Positions 53,526 through 61,695 of a DNA stretch of 64,000 bases are shown piece by piece. The translations under genes were made by a program, and so were the position numbers. The stretch is from Myxococcus eversor (GTDB lineage: Bacteria; Myxococcota; Myxococcia; Myxococcales; Myxococcaceae). Position 1 is the stretch's first letter, and the number at the start of each line of letters is the position of its first letter. Location: the NCBI RefSeq assembly GCF_010894455.1, contig NZ_JAAIXY010000027.1, positions 1 to 64,000 of the forward strand, read 5' to 3'. The notes under the pieces were generated by a model. That model had not been told where the DNA came from. It did not search any database and saw only the letters and a list, made by a program, of their open reading frames with translations.

Positions 53526-54800
53526 ATGCGAAGTGGGGCGGAGGCGCGTGACGCCAAGGAGGGAGACGAGCGTCTGACGGAGGTGGCCGCCCGGCCGGCG
53601 GGAGACGTCGCGCCCACGCTGTCGCGAGCCGTGACGGCGTTGTTCGCGGTCGCCTGTGGGTTGGCGGTGGCCAACGTCTACTTCGCGCAGCCGTTGTTGG
53701 ATTCGATGGCGAGGGACTTGGGGCTGAGGCCCTCCTTGGTGGGCATCGTGGTGACCGTCACCCAGGTGGGGTACGGCCTGGGGTTGTTGCTGGTGGTGCC
53801 GCTGGGGGACCTGGTGGAGCGTCGCCGGCTCGTCGCGGTGCAGATGTCCTTGTCCGTGTTGGCGCTCGTCGTCGTGGGACTCGCGCCCTCGGGGGCGGTG
53901 CTGCTCATGGGGCTGGCGGTGGTCGGTCTGCTCGCGGTCGTCATCCAGGTGCTGGTGGCCTTCGCCGCGACGCTCGCCGCTCCCGCCGAGCGAGGACGCG
54001 TCGTCGGAGGGGTGACGAGCGGTGTGGTGATTGGCATCCTCATGGCGCGCACCGTGGCGGGTTTCCTGTCGGACCTCGCGGGCTGGCGTTCGGTCTACCT
54101 GGTCTCGGCGGGGGCTACGCTGGTGCTCGTCGTCGCGCTGGTCCGCGTCCTGCCGCGCGAGCGCGCGACGAAGCACCTGTCCTATTCGGCGTTGCTGCGC
54201 TCGGTGTTCACGCTGTTCGTGGAGGAGCCGGTCCTTCGCGTGCGGGCAGTGCTCGCGTTGCTGATGTTCGCCGCGTTCAGCACCTTGTGGACGCCGATGG
54301 TGTTGCTGCTCGGGGCGCCTCCGTTCTCGCTCTCGCATTCCCAGGTGGGCCTGTTCGGCCTGGCGGGAGTGGCGGGCGCGCTGGCGGCGTCACGGGCGGG
54401 ACGGCTGGCCGACCGGGGCTGGGGGAACTGGACCACCCGCATCGGACTCGTCGTCCTGCTGCTCTCGTGGTGGCCTGTCCTGCTGGCGCGGGAGTCTTTG
54501 TGGGCGCTGGGCGTGGGCATCGTCGCCCTGGACCTCGCCATCCAGGCCCTGCATGTCACGAATCAGAGCGAGCTCTACGCCGTGCGCCCGGAAGCGCGCA
54601 GTCGGCTGGTGGCCGGTTACATGGTCTTCTATTCCATCGGCAGTGGCGCGGGCTCCATCACCTCGACACTCGTCTTCGCGCATGCGGGCTGGAGTGGAGT
54701 GGTCATCCAGGGAGCGGCCATCTCCGCCGTGGCCCTCCTGTTCTGGACGTTCACACGCGCTTCGCCGCGTTCCGACGTGACGGGTGGCGTCGATTCATGA
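53526..54800 (+). CDS. MFS transporter
   Basis: The product (424 residues) has twelve hydrophobic helices and the MFS motif A-like loop LGDLVERRRLV after helix 2. The first helix reads LFAVACGLAVANVYFAQPLLDSMARDLGL, which is typical of the drug/sugar efflux (YfcJ/AraJ-like) branch. It would export a small molecule by proton antiport. The ATG at 53526 follows GGAG by about 9 bases; a TTG at 53511 is in frame. It is divergent from the HxlR gene. Confidence 0.92.
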   Translation: MRSGAEARDAKEGDERLTEVAARPAGDVAPTLSRAVTALFAVACGLAVANVYFAQPLLDSMARDLGLRPSLVGIVVTVTQVGYGLGLLLVVPLGDLVERRRLVAVQMSLSVLALVVVGLAPSGAVLLMGLAVVGLLAVVIQVLVAFAATLAAPAERGRVVGGVTSGVVIGILMARTVAGFLSDLAGWRSVYLVSAGATLVLVVALVRVLPRERATKHLSYSALLRSVFTLFVEEPVLRVRAVLALLMFAAFSTLWTPMVLLLGAPPFSLSHSQVGLFGLAGVAGALAASRAGRLADRGWGNWTTRIGLVVLLLSWWPVLLARESLWALGVGIVALDLAIQALHVTNQSELYAVRPEARSRLVAGYMVFYSIGSGAGSITSTLVFAHAGWSGVVIQGAAISAVALLFWTFTRASPRSDVTGGVDS

Positions 54801-54831
54801 GAAGCCTTGCCTTCGCGTTGGGGGGTGCTTC

Positions 54832-55605
54832 GTGGAGCAGTCGGTCGGCAAGCCGCCGCTGTACGCCTTCGTCATCTGTCCGAACAACAGTGGCAGCACG
54901 CTGCTGGTCCGGCTGCTGGCCACGTCGGACCAGGTCTCCGTGTTCGACTCGATGAACCACGAGGGGCAGTGGCTCGTGCACCGGGACGACCCGGAGGCGA
55001 TGCCCGTTCCCGACACCGAGAGCGAGGAGCTGCGCAACTGGACGACGAACGAAGCGAAGTTCGGAGACCCCCAGCGCTACCACTGGGAGCGCATCAAGGC
55101 CGTCTGGCACCGGGCCTGGGACTTGCGCAAGGCCGTGCTGGTGGAGAAGAGCCCGCCCATGGTGGTGGCCGCGCCGCTGTTGCAGGAGCACTTCGCGCCC
55201 GCGCGCTTCATCGTGTCCTGCCGCAGTCCCTACGCGTTCGCCGAGGGCGTGCGCCGCAAGCGTGGCTATCCGCTCGCCACCGCGACGGCCCACTGGGTGC
55301 GCTCCAGTCGGTTGCAGCTGCGCAACCGCGCCGTGCTGCGCGACTCCCTCTTCTTCCGCTACGAGGACCTCTGCCAGTCCCCGGAGGCGACCGCCGCGAA
55401 AATCCTCGAGCTCATTCCGGAGCTGGGTCGCCTGGATGTCAGCCGCGCGTTCGACATCATGGGCGAGCACAGCCCCATCCGGGACTTCAACGGGGACTCA
55501 TTGGGCCGCATGAGCGCGGAGGACCTGAAGGAGATCAACACCGCGCTCGCTGGACATGAGGACGTGCTGGATGCGCTGGGATACGAGCGAATCGAGCCCC
55601 GCTGA
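54832..55605 (+). CDS. Sulfotransferase-like protein
   Basis: The 257-residue product has a phosphosulfate-binding-loop-like motif near its N-terminus (CPNNSGSTLLVRLLATSD) and the 3'-phosphate-binding region ARFIVSCRSPYAFAEG, then FFRYEDLCQSPE. These are marks of the sulfotransferase family, which moves sulfate from PAPS to alcohols or amines. The acceptor is unknown. The GTG at 54832 follows a G-run by 6 bases; a GTG at 54784 would add 16 residues. It is convergent with another sulfotransferase gene. Confidence 0.8.
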   Translation: MEQSVGKPPLYAFVICPNNSGSTLLVRLLATSDQVSVFDSMNHEGQWLVHRDDPEAMPVPDTESEELRNWTTNEAKFGDPQRYHWERIKAVWHRAWDLRKAVLVEKSPPMVVAAPLLQEHFAPARFIVSCRSPYAFAEGVRRKRGYPLATATAHWVRSSRLQLRNRAVLRDSLFFRYEDLCQSPEATAAKILELIPELGRLDVSRAFDIMGEHSPIRDFNGDSLGRMSAEDLKEINTALAGHEDVLDALGYERIEPR

Positions 55606-55607
55606 CG

Positions 55608-56525
55608 CTACTGACGTGAGGCGTGGAGCAACTGCCTCATCCGCGCATACGTCGGGATGCCGAGCGGCACCTCGATGTCGACGCGCCACGTCTCCTTCAG
55701 CGCCTCATGCACTGTGGCGGGCAGCTCCATGGAGTCGCCCACCCGGCCCGCGCGGACCTTGGTGGTCTGGAGCTCCAGCGGCAGCGCGGTCATCTGATTG
55801 ACGGCGGTGGTCGTGGGGTGGTCGTCGAACTGGTGCTCATGCGCGTGCATGAACTCGAAGGTGGACTGGCGCGTCACGAGGGCGACCAGGTACTCATCCA
55901 TCGACACGCCCATGAAGGCGCCGATGCGGCGGATGTTTCCCGCCAGGTCCTCCTTCATGTCCTCATAGGACAACAGGAGTACGTCCTCGCGCTCACGGAC
56001 GCGCCACCAGGAGCGCAGGTGCTCCCAATAGCGACCGAAGCGTGCGTCCTTCAGGAAGATGCCGAAGCAGAACTGCTCCACGGTGACGGAGTCGGGCTCG
56101 AACATCCATCCGTTCACGTAGTGGTAGAAGGACGTCAGCGTGTCCGCCGGGTCTCTCATCACGTGGATGTACCGGCCGCCCTTGGGAATCCTTTCCCAGT
56201 ACAGATGGGTCTTGAAGGCTCGGGGGCTGGCGACCTGGGGACCCGCGAGGGCGAGCCCCGGAAGCGGTGGGCTCTCCATCCACGGGACGACGAGGGAGAT
56301 CTCCTCGAAGTCCATGGAGCCTCTCGTGCGCAGTCCGTGGACGATTTGCTGCGTCCAGGTGGTGCCGCACTTGGGATAGGTCGCGACCAGGATGTCGGTC
56401 GGCTCCAGCTTGAAGTCGGCCGGGGCGGAAATGGGTACTCGCCAGGCGTGCAGCGACTGCAGTTCTTGAAGTGACGTGGGCAGACGGGATGAAGGCTGAC
56501 AGCGTGTGACGTCCGGCTCGCTCAT
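55608..56525 (-). CDS. Sulfotransferase, cytosolic-type domain
   Basis: The PAPS-binding loop is clear as VATYPKCGTTWTQQIVHGL. The 3'-phosphate-binding motif is YIHVMRDPADTLTSFYHY, and a later segment reads LLLSYEDMKEDLAGNIRRI. Length (305 residues) and organisation match the soluble animal-type sulfotransferase domain. The catalytic His candidate lies in AFKTHLYWE. Only two bases separate its stop from that of the preceding convergent sulfotransferase gene. Confidence 0.92.
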   Translation of the reverse strand: MSEPDVTRCQPSSRLPTSLQELQSLHAWRVPISAPADFKLEPTDILVATYPKCGTTWTQQIVHGLRTRGSMDFEEISLVVPWMESPPLPGLALAGPQVASPRAFKTHLYWERIPKGGRYIHVMRDPADTLTSFYHYVNGWMFEPDSVTVEQFCFGIFLKDARFGRYWEHLRSWWRVREREDVLLLSYEDMKEDLAGNIRRIGAFMGVSMDEYLVALVTRQSTFEFMHAHEHQFDDHPTTTAVNQMTALPLELQTTKVRAGRVGDSMELPATVHEALKETWRVDIEVPLGIPTYARMRQLLHASRQ

Positions 56526-56656
56526 GGTGCCCCCCTGGCGGGACCACCGCCGGCCGGGAGCCTACTCGCTGAATCGGCTGCACCGCGCGCTTGGGACGTG
56601 CACCGCGTTTGTCACATCGCGGTGGCGAGAACGATTGTTCGTACGGCGCGCTCTGC

Positions 56657-57016
56657 TCACGAGGCGGGAGGTGATTCGTGACGCAGCACGGCTTGGAGGT
56701 CCTCTGGAATGGGCATGGGCGTGAAGATGCCCACATTCGAGCCCCCGGTGTTTCCCAGCGGCGCGCGTCCGAGCCAGGACCCGGGAGCGGCCAGCAACAA
56801 GCGAGGGAGTTGTCCGAACAGCTCGCGGAAGTCACTGCTCCGCCAGGCCCAGACGAACATGGCGCCATGCACCCGGAGATGCGGCCATGCATGGGCCTGG
56901 CTCAGGACATGGGCACGTTCCAGGAAGTGCCATGCCGTCTGGAAGTCGCCCCGGGTCTGGGACTCGGAGGCGTGTTGGAGTTCCTGGTCGAAGTGGGCTC
57001 GGAGTGTGGGGTGCAT
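56657..57016 (-). CDS. DUF3703 family protein
   Basis: The 119-residue protein matches the DUF3703 pattern: FLERAHVLSQAHAWPHLRVHGAMFVWAWR and NTGGSNVGIFTPMPIPEDLQAVL. No metal motif is seen apart from several His. This family is usually found next to metal-efflux genes. Here the gene follows the CDF transporter after 16 bases, supporting a shared role in metal resistance. The ATG at 57016 is preferred over an open frame that extends into the transporter gene. Confidence 0.75.
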   Translation of the reverse strand: MHPTLRAHFDQELQHASESQTRGDFQTAWHFLERAHVLSQAHAWPHLRVHGAMFVWAWRSSDFRELFGQLPRLLLAAPGSWLGRAPLGNTGGSNVGIFTPMPIPEDLQAVLRHESPPAS

Positions 57017-57032
57017 GGGGGCCTGGCGTCGT

Positions 57033-57947
57033 TCAGGGGCAGGACGTGACAGCGCGGTTGGCCGTGAGGGGGCGGCAATCCCGGGACGCGTCTGATTCGA
57101 GTTGCAGGGTGACGTGCTCGATGCCGAACCGGTCATGGAGCAGGCGCTTGAGGTGGCTGATGCGCGAGTCGTCCATGGGCTGCTCTCGCACGACGAGGTG
57201 GGCGGTGAGCGCCGCTTCGGTGGTGCTCATGGCCCATACGTGCAGGTCATGCACCTCGGCGACGCCGGGAGATTGCTCCAGCTGAAGCCGCACGGAAGGC
57301 ATGTCGATGTTCGTGGGAACGGCTTGCAGGGCCAGGTTGACGGAGTCCCGGAGCAATCCCCAGGTCCCCGCGAAGATGAGGAGCGCGATGCCGAGTGTCA
57401 CCGCGGAATCCAACCACATCCACCCGGTGAAGGAGATGAGGGCGCCGGCCGCGACGACACCGAGCGACACGCCCGCGTCGGCGGCCATGTGCAGGAAGGC
57501 GCCTCGGATGTTGAGGTCGCTCTGGCGCCCCTTCCAGAACAGCAGCGCGGTGGCGGTGTTGATGAGCGCGCCCACTCCGGCCACGAGCATGACGGTACCC
57601 GTGGCGATGGGAGCGGGCTGCCCCAGTCGTTGCACCGCCTCCCAGCCGATGGCGCCCACCGCGACGAGCAGGAGCAGCGCATTGAGAAGCGCGGCCAGGA
57701 TGGAGGCGCCGCGCAGGCCATAGGTGTAGCGCTCGGTGGGCTGGCGACGGGCCAGCACGGTGGCGCCCCAGGCGAGCACCAGGCCGAGCACATCGCTCAA
57801 GTTGTGTCCGGCATCGGCGAGCAATGCGAGTGAGCCCGAGATGAATCCGAAGGTGGCTTCGACAGCCACGAAGGCCAGGTTGAGGCCGATGCCCAGCGCG
57901 AAGGCCCGGCTGGGTGTCGAAGGAGCGTGTTGGTGGGAACCGGACAT
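57033..57947 (-). CDS. Cation diffusion facilitator (CzcD/ZitB-like) metal exporter
   Basis: Six transmembrane helices are visible. The Zn-site motifs are LLADAGHNLSDVLGL in helix 2 and FLHMAADAGVSLGV in helix 5, with the cytoplasmic C-terminal domain including HDLHVWAMS. An N-terminal HQHAP segment is short. It should export Zn, Co or Cd by proton antiport. The ATG at 57947 follows a GGAGG by about 12 bases. It forms a pair with the DUF3703 gene. Confidence 0.94.
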   Translation of the reverse strand: MSGSHQHAPSTPSRAFALGIGLNLAFVAVEATFGFISGSLALLADAGHNLSDVLGLVLAWGATVLARRQPTERYTYGLRGASILAALLNALLLLVAVGAIGWEAVQRLGQPAPIATGTVMLVAGVGALINTATALLFWKGRQSDLNIRGAFLHMAADAGVSLGVVAAGALISFTGWMWLDSAVTLGIALLIFAGTWGLLRDSVNLALQAVPTNIDMPSVRLQLEQSPGVAEVHDLHVWAMSTTEAALTAHLVVREQPMDDSRISHLKRLLHDRFGIEHVTLQLESDASRDCRPLTANRAVTSCP

Positions 57948-58257
57948 GGGTGACGACGCCTCCAAGGCTGGGTGCTCTTGGCGGCCCGCCCCTCGTCATG
58001 AGAGGAGCTGTCCGCCTTCACCCAGGAAGACGCCCGCTTCCGGTCGAGATTACACCCGGATTTTCCGCCGCCTCGGATGAGGCGACACGGCACTTCAGGG
58101 GCACATCACCCCAAGCGGGCCGGCGAGCGTCCAAGGGCTGCGTCGACTCATGCCTTGGGCTCACCGTGGACAGGAGGTCCCCTCGGGAATCATGACGGAG
58201 CCGGTGCACCGTGGCTTGTCAGGTCCTTGGGTGGGTGAGCTCCCAGAGCCGACGGAG
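57948..58257. other. Upstream region of the metal exporter, no gene
   Basis: This 310-base stretch lies between the exporter start and the end of the next leftward gene. A perfect 6-base hairpin (CGCCTC-GGAT-GAGGCG, 58069-58084) and a looser CCAAGG/CCTTGG pair (58131 and 58153) are present. Either could be an operator for the exporter. No T-run follows either one, and I see no gene. Confidence 0.4.
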
Positions 58258-58830
58258 TCACGTCTGGGAACCGCCGCCGTGGAGGTGTTCGAGCGCCGCG
58301 TGCCAGCGTGTGAGCTGCTCCGCAGTGACCTCGAGCCGTGCGAGCCACGCCTGGAAATAGCGCTCCAACTCGGCGGCCCGGGGATGGGTTTCCCGGTGGT
58401 GGTGGATGAAGTCCTTGTAGTTCTGGACCTTGTCGGCGCGGAGCATGTCGTTGACCTCGGGCTCCGTGCTGAGCGCGATGTCGTCGGGCCCTCTCAGGTC
58501 GGGCCGATGGGACAGTGCGGCATTGGCCGTCTCCCGGTAGTTCAGCGCGAGGGCGAGGACGCGCGGCTCGTCACTTACTCCGTCGACAGGTGGCAGGGAG
58601 AGGTCCGCGGCCGTGGCGAGCGCCTGGGCCCAGGCGGCGGCTCGCGCGTCATCCTCCTGAACCAGTGGGTGCAGGCAGTACGCGCGTTGGGCGTGCTCAC
58701 TCGCGCCCAGGGCCCGAAGGACCCACAGCCCTTCGTCGATGTGGTGAAGGTAGGGCACGCCGGAGCGTCGAGCGCGGCGCTGTCCGTAGAACGCTTGAAT
58801 CGCGCGGTACTCGCGGGCATTCGCGTCCAT
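58258..58830 (-). CDS. Hypothetical protein with HD-like HHxDEG motif
   Basis: The 190-residue protein has a mostly helical sequence. The segment GVPYLHHIDEGLWVLRALGAS recalls the metal-binding helix pair of HD-domain enzymes. Later segments (DEPRVLALALNYRETANAAL, NDMLRADKVQNYKDFIHHHRE) have conserved-looking charged residues but no assignable catalytic set. No signal peptide. The Met at 58830 (MDANAREYRA) is chosen as start. Function unknown. Confidence 0.6.
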   Translation of the reverse strand: MDANAREYRAIQAFYGQRRARRSGVPYLHHIDEGLWVLRALGASEHAQRAYCLHPLVQEDDARAAAWAQALATAADLSLPPVDGVSDEPRVLALALNYRETANAALSHRPDLRGPDDIALSTEPEVNDMLRADKVQNYKDFIHHHRETHPRAAELERYFQAWLARLEVTAEQLTRWHAALEHLHGGGSQT

Positions 58831-58925
58831 CCATGGAGGATGACAGTCGGCACTTCGCGCCGCAATCCGGGCGGCCCCGCGATGAAGATGCTCGCAAGGA
58901 AGTCCGCGCATGCCAGGATGGCGGG

Positions 58926-60791
58926 GTGGCGCTCCCGCTGCTCGTCCTCATCGTCGTTCCACTTGCCCTGACCTCTCTCCAGGCGGAGCCCGTCGCCGAG
59001 ACGCCGGCTCCCGCCGAATCGTCTCCGGCTCAGGACGAGACTCGTGCGACAGAGGAGGGTGAGAAGGCTCCGTCCGGGACGTCGGTGGAGCCCGCGTCGT
59101 CGCGCCCTTCGGGACTCTCGCAGGAGAACTACGAGGAGGCCCTCATCGTCGAGGCCCTGGCCCGACATGGCCGTCAGGTGGAGCCTTCTCCCGAGGGCCT
59201 GCCGCTGGCTGAAGTCCTCGTCGACACCGAGGAGGTGGTCGCGGAGAGCGACCCGTATCCGAACTTCCTCAACATGTTCCACATCCGCACCCGCGAGGAG
59301 GTCGTCCGGCGCGAGGTGTTGCTGCCACCGGGACAGCCGTACTCCACGCGGCTCGCGGACGAGACGGCGCGCAACCTGCGGAGCCTGCGCCTGTTCTCCG
59401 TGGTGCGTGTCGTCCCTGTGAAGGGCAAGGTGCCCGGGACGGTGGCGCTGCTCGTCGTCACCAAGGACATCTGGTCGCTGCGCCTCAACAGCGACTTCTC
59501 CGCGGTGGGCTCGCTGCTCCAGTACCTCCGGCTCCAGGGCACGGAGCAGAACTTCCTGGGACGGGGCAAGAAGCTGGCGCTCGACTTCACGCTGCGCCTG
59601 GACACGCTGAGCTTCGGCCAGAGCTACACCGACCCGCGCGTGCTGGGCAGCCGCTGGTCCTTGAGCGAGTCCATTGCCCTCATCGTCGGCCGTGAGAGTG
59701 GCAAGGCAGAGGGCTCGCGGGGAAGTTTCTCCGTCAGCCGTCCGCTCTACTCACTGTCCACGCCGTGGAGCGTGAGCACGTCCGTCGCGTGGAACGTGGA
59801 GACCAATCGCATCTACCGGGGCGCGGAGATATGGCAGTTGCCGTTTCCCGATGGCCCGCCAGTGCCATACGTGTACCGGACGGAGGAAGTCGCGGGCGCG
59901 GCCTCGTACACGCGCTCGTATGGCCTGCGCTTCAAGTTCAACGTGAGTGGCTCGCTGGGCGCGTACCACTACGGTTACACCCCGCCGTCCTCGTCGATGC
60001 TGACGGAGGGACAGGCCGACTGGTTCCGTCGCAACTACCTGCCGCGCGCGGAGGACGCGGGCTACGCGTCACTGTCCCTGCGCGCGTTCGAAGCCCGGTA
60101 CGAGGTGCTGCGCGACGTGGACTCGTATGTGCTCTCGGAGGACTACCAGATGGGGCACTGGGTCTCCGCGACGGTGCGCTACGCGCCTCCCGTGTTCGGG
60201 GACGACAATCACTTCACGGAGGCGGGACTCGCGGCGCGCTACCGGCTGCGCTGGGGCGAGGCGCTCACCACCGTGTCGGCCTCGGGCGCAATCCGTCGAC
60301 AGCTCGGTGTGGGCGCGACGTGGAACAACCGCCACTGGGCCGCGGAGCTGGCGCAGGTGTCGCCCAAGATTCTGGGGGGCCGCTTCGTCGCGCGCGGCCT
60401 GCTGGATGTGAACATCGATGACCTGTTCGACCGAATCACGCTGCTGGGCGGTGGCAACGGGCTTCGAGGCGCACCCGCGGATGAGTACTCCGGCAAGCGG
60501 ATGCTGCTGGTGAACGTGGAGTACCGCACCGCGCCCGTCGTCATCAAAACGGTGCACGTGGGCGGGGTGCTCTTCCTGGACTCGGGCAGCGCGTTCAACG
60601 ACAGGCCGGACATGGTGACGTCGGTGGGCGTGGGCCTGCGCGTGCTGTTCCCCCAGTTCAACGTCGTGCCCTTCCGGCTCGACTTCGGCTACGTGCTCAA
60701 CGGGGACCGTCCTCCCATCGGCAGTCGCTTCTCGCTCGCCGGTGGACAGGTGACGGACCTGAGGCCGAGCTTCCTCGACTCGCCGCTGTAG
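58926..60791 (+). CDS. Outer-membrane POTRA/beta-barrel protein (BamA-like)
   Basis: A signal peptide (LPLLVLIVVPLALTSLQA) precedes an acidic Pro/Ser-rich linker (~20-75). One POTRA-like unit follows (~110-165; YSTRLADETARNLRSLRLFSVVRVVPV). A long beta-barrel then runs to the C-terminus (LLQYLRLQGTEQNFLGRGKKLALDF, GHWVSATVRYAPPVFGDD, GYVLNGDRPPIGSRFSLAGG). At 621 residues with one POTRA it is shorter than BamA. It may insert or secrete a specific partner. The GTG start at 58926 gives the signal peptide; an ATG further upstream would add an unlikely basic extension. Confidence 0.75.
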   Translation: MALPLLVLIVVPLALTSLQAEPVAETPAPAESSPAQDETRATEEGEKAPSGTSVEPASSRPSGLSQENYEEALIVEALARHGRQVEPSPEGLPLAEVLVDTEEVVAESDPYPNFLNMFHIRTREEVVRREVLLPPGQPYSTRLADETARNLRSLRLFSVVRVVPVKGKVPGTVALLVVTKDIWSLRLNSDFSAVGSLLQYLRLQGTEQNFLGRGKKLALDFTLRLDTLSFGQSYTDPRVLGSRWSLSESIALIVGRESGKAEGSRGSFSVSRPLYSLSTPWSVSTSVAWNVETNRIYRGAEIWQLPFPDGPPVPYVYRTEEVAGAASYTRSYGLRFKFNVSGSLGAYHYGYTPPSSSMLTEGQADWFRRNYLPRAEDAGYASLSLRAFEARYEVLRDVDSYVLSEDYQMGHWVSATVRYAPPVFGDDNHFTEAGLAARYRLRWGEALTTVSASGAIRRQLGVGATWNNRHWAAELAQVSPKILGGRFVARGLLDVNIDDLFDRITLLGGGNGLRGAPADEYSGKRMLLVNVEYRTAPVVIKTVHVGGVLFLDSGSAFNDRPDMVTSVGVGLRVLFPQFNVVPFRLDFGYVLNGDRPPIGSRFSLAGGQVTDLRPSFLDSPL

Positions 60792-60801
60792 GCGTGGCGA
60801 C

Positions 60802-61578
60802 TCACGGAGGCTCGACGCGCAGCAACTCGCGGAAGAGCACCTCCGCCGCGTCGCGGAACAGCTCACCCGACGCGAGCAACCCGCCGCAGTGATGCGGCTC
60901 GCGCGCCAGCGTCAGCGCCACGGTGCGCTTCAGCACCGCGTCCCAGAAGGGCTCGGAGCCCTCCGGCAGCAGGAACTCACGGATGATGGCGCGAGGCCAC
61001 GGAATCACCGTCGTCGGGTCCGCGTCACTCAGCGACGTGAAGCAATCCAGGTCGATGTCGAGCAACACCTGGTCGGCGCGCTCCAGCACCTCCCGCACCG
61101 CGTCACCAGGCGCGGGGTGATTCCAGGCCTCGGAGGCCCGGTCCACGGTGGGCACCGCCACCAGCCGGTGCGCACGGCCCCTCGTGTCCACATAGGTGTC
61201 GCCCGCGAACGAACCGCGGGGCCTCGTCCGGGCAATCAGCAGGGCATCTCCCACCAGCCCCGCCTCCATCGCCGCGAGGATGTGGTCGTAGTTGCGCACG
61301 TCCAGCGACCACCGGGCGTGCTCGTCCAGCGCGCGCAGTCCGGCAGAGCGGTCCGGCACCTTCCCGGGCTCTCTCGGCACCACCACGTCCAGGTGCCTGT
61401 CGAGCGTCACCAGGAGGGCAGGGGAGCCCGCCTCCCCGAGCGCGCACGCCCACGAGGGGAGGGCCAGCCGATGGGGGTCGAAGACATAGGCGTCCGTGGG
61501 GCCTCGCCCGCCTCCCAGCCCCAGGCGGATGATGCCCGCCAGCCTCAGGTGCCGCAGGGCGTCGTCTTCGGTCTCCAT
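60802..61578 (-). CDS. UPF0489 family protein
   Basis: The 258-residue protein fits the UPF0489 family, whose fold resembles arginase. The segments LVTLDRHLDVVVP, LLDIDLDCFTSLSDADP and REPHHCGGLLAS carry His and Asp at positions typical of a metal site. I see no signal peptide. The Met at 61578 (METEDDALRH) is favoured; a longer frame to 61650 is Arg/Gln-rich. It is convergent with the barrel gene and divergent from the S9 peptidase gene. Function unknown. Confidence 0.7.
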   Translation of the reverse strand: METEDDALRHLRLAGIIRLGLGGGRGPTDAYVFDPHRLALPSWACALGEAGSPALLVTLDRHLDVVVPREPGKVPDRSAGLRALDEHARWSLDVRNYDHILAAMEAGLVGDALLIARTRPRGSFAGDTYVDTRGRAHRLVAVPTVDRASEAWNHPAPGDAVREVLERADQVLLDIDLDCFTSLSDADPTTVIPWPRAIIREFLLPEGSEPFWDAVLKRTVALTLAREPHHCGGLLASGELFRDAAEVLFRELLRVEPP

Positions 61579-61695
61579 CCCTCGGGAATCCTCACGTCGG
61601 TTGTGGGTTTGCTCAGCTTGCGCGGCGGCCGAGTGTAGGCTTCCCCGCACCTTTCCGTGAAAGGAGCCCCGCCACCGGCGGGATTTCGACGACCC

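Noticed and set aside
58131..58158. CCAAGG/CCTTGG pair as a terminator for the 58258-58830 gene
   Set aside because: It is far from the stop, has a 16-base loop and no T-run; more likely chance.
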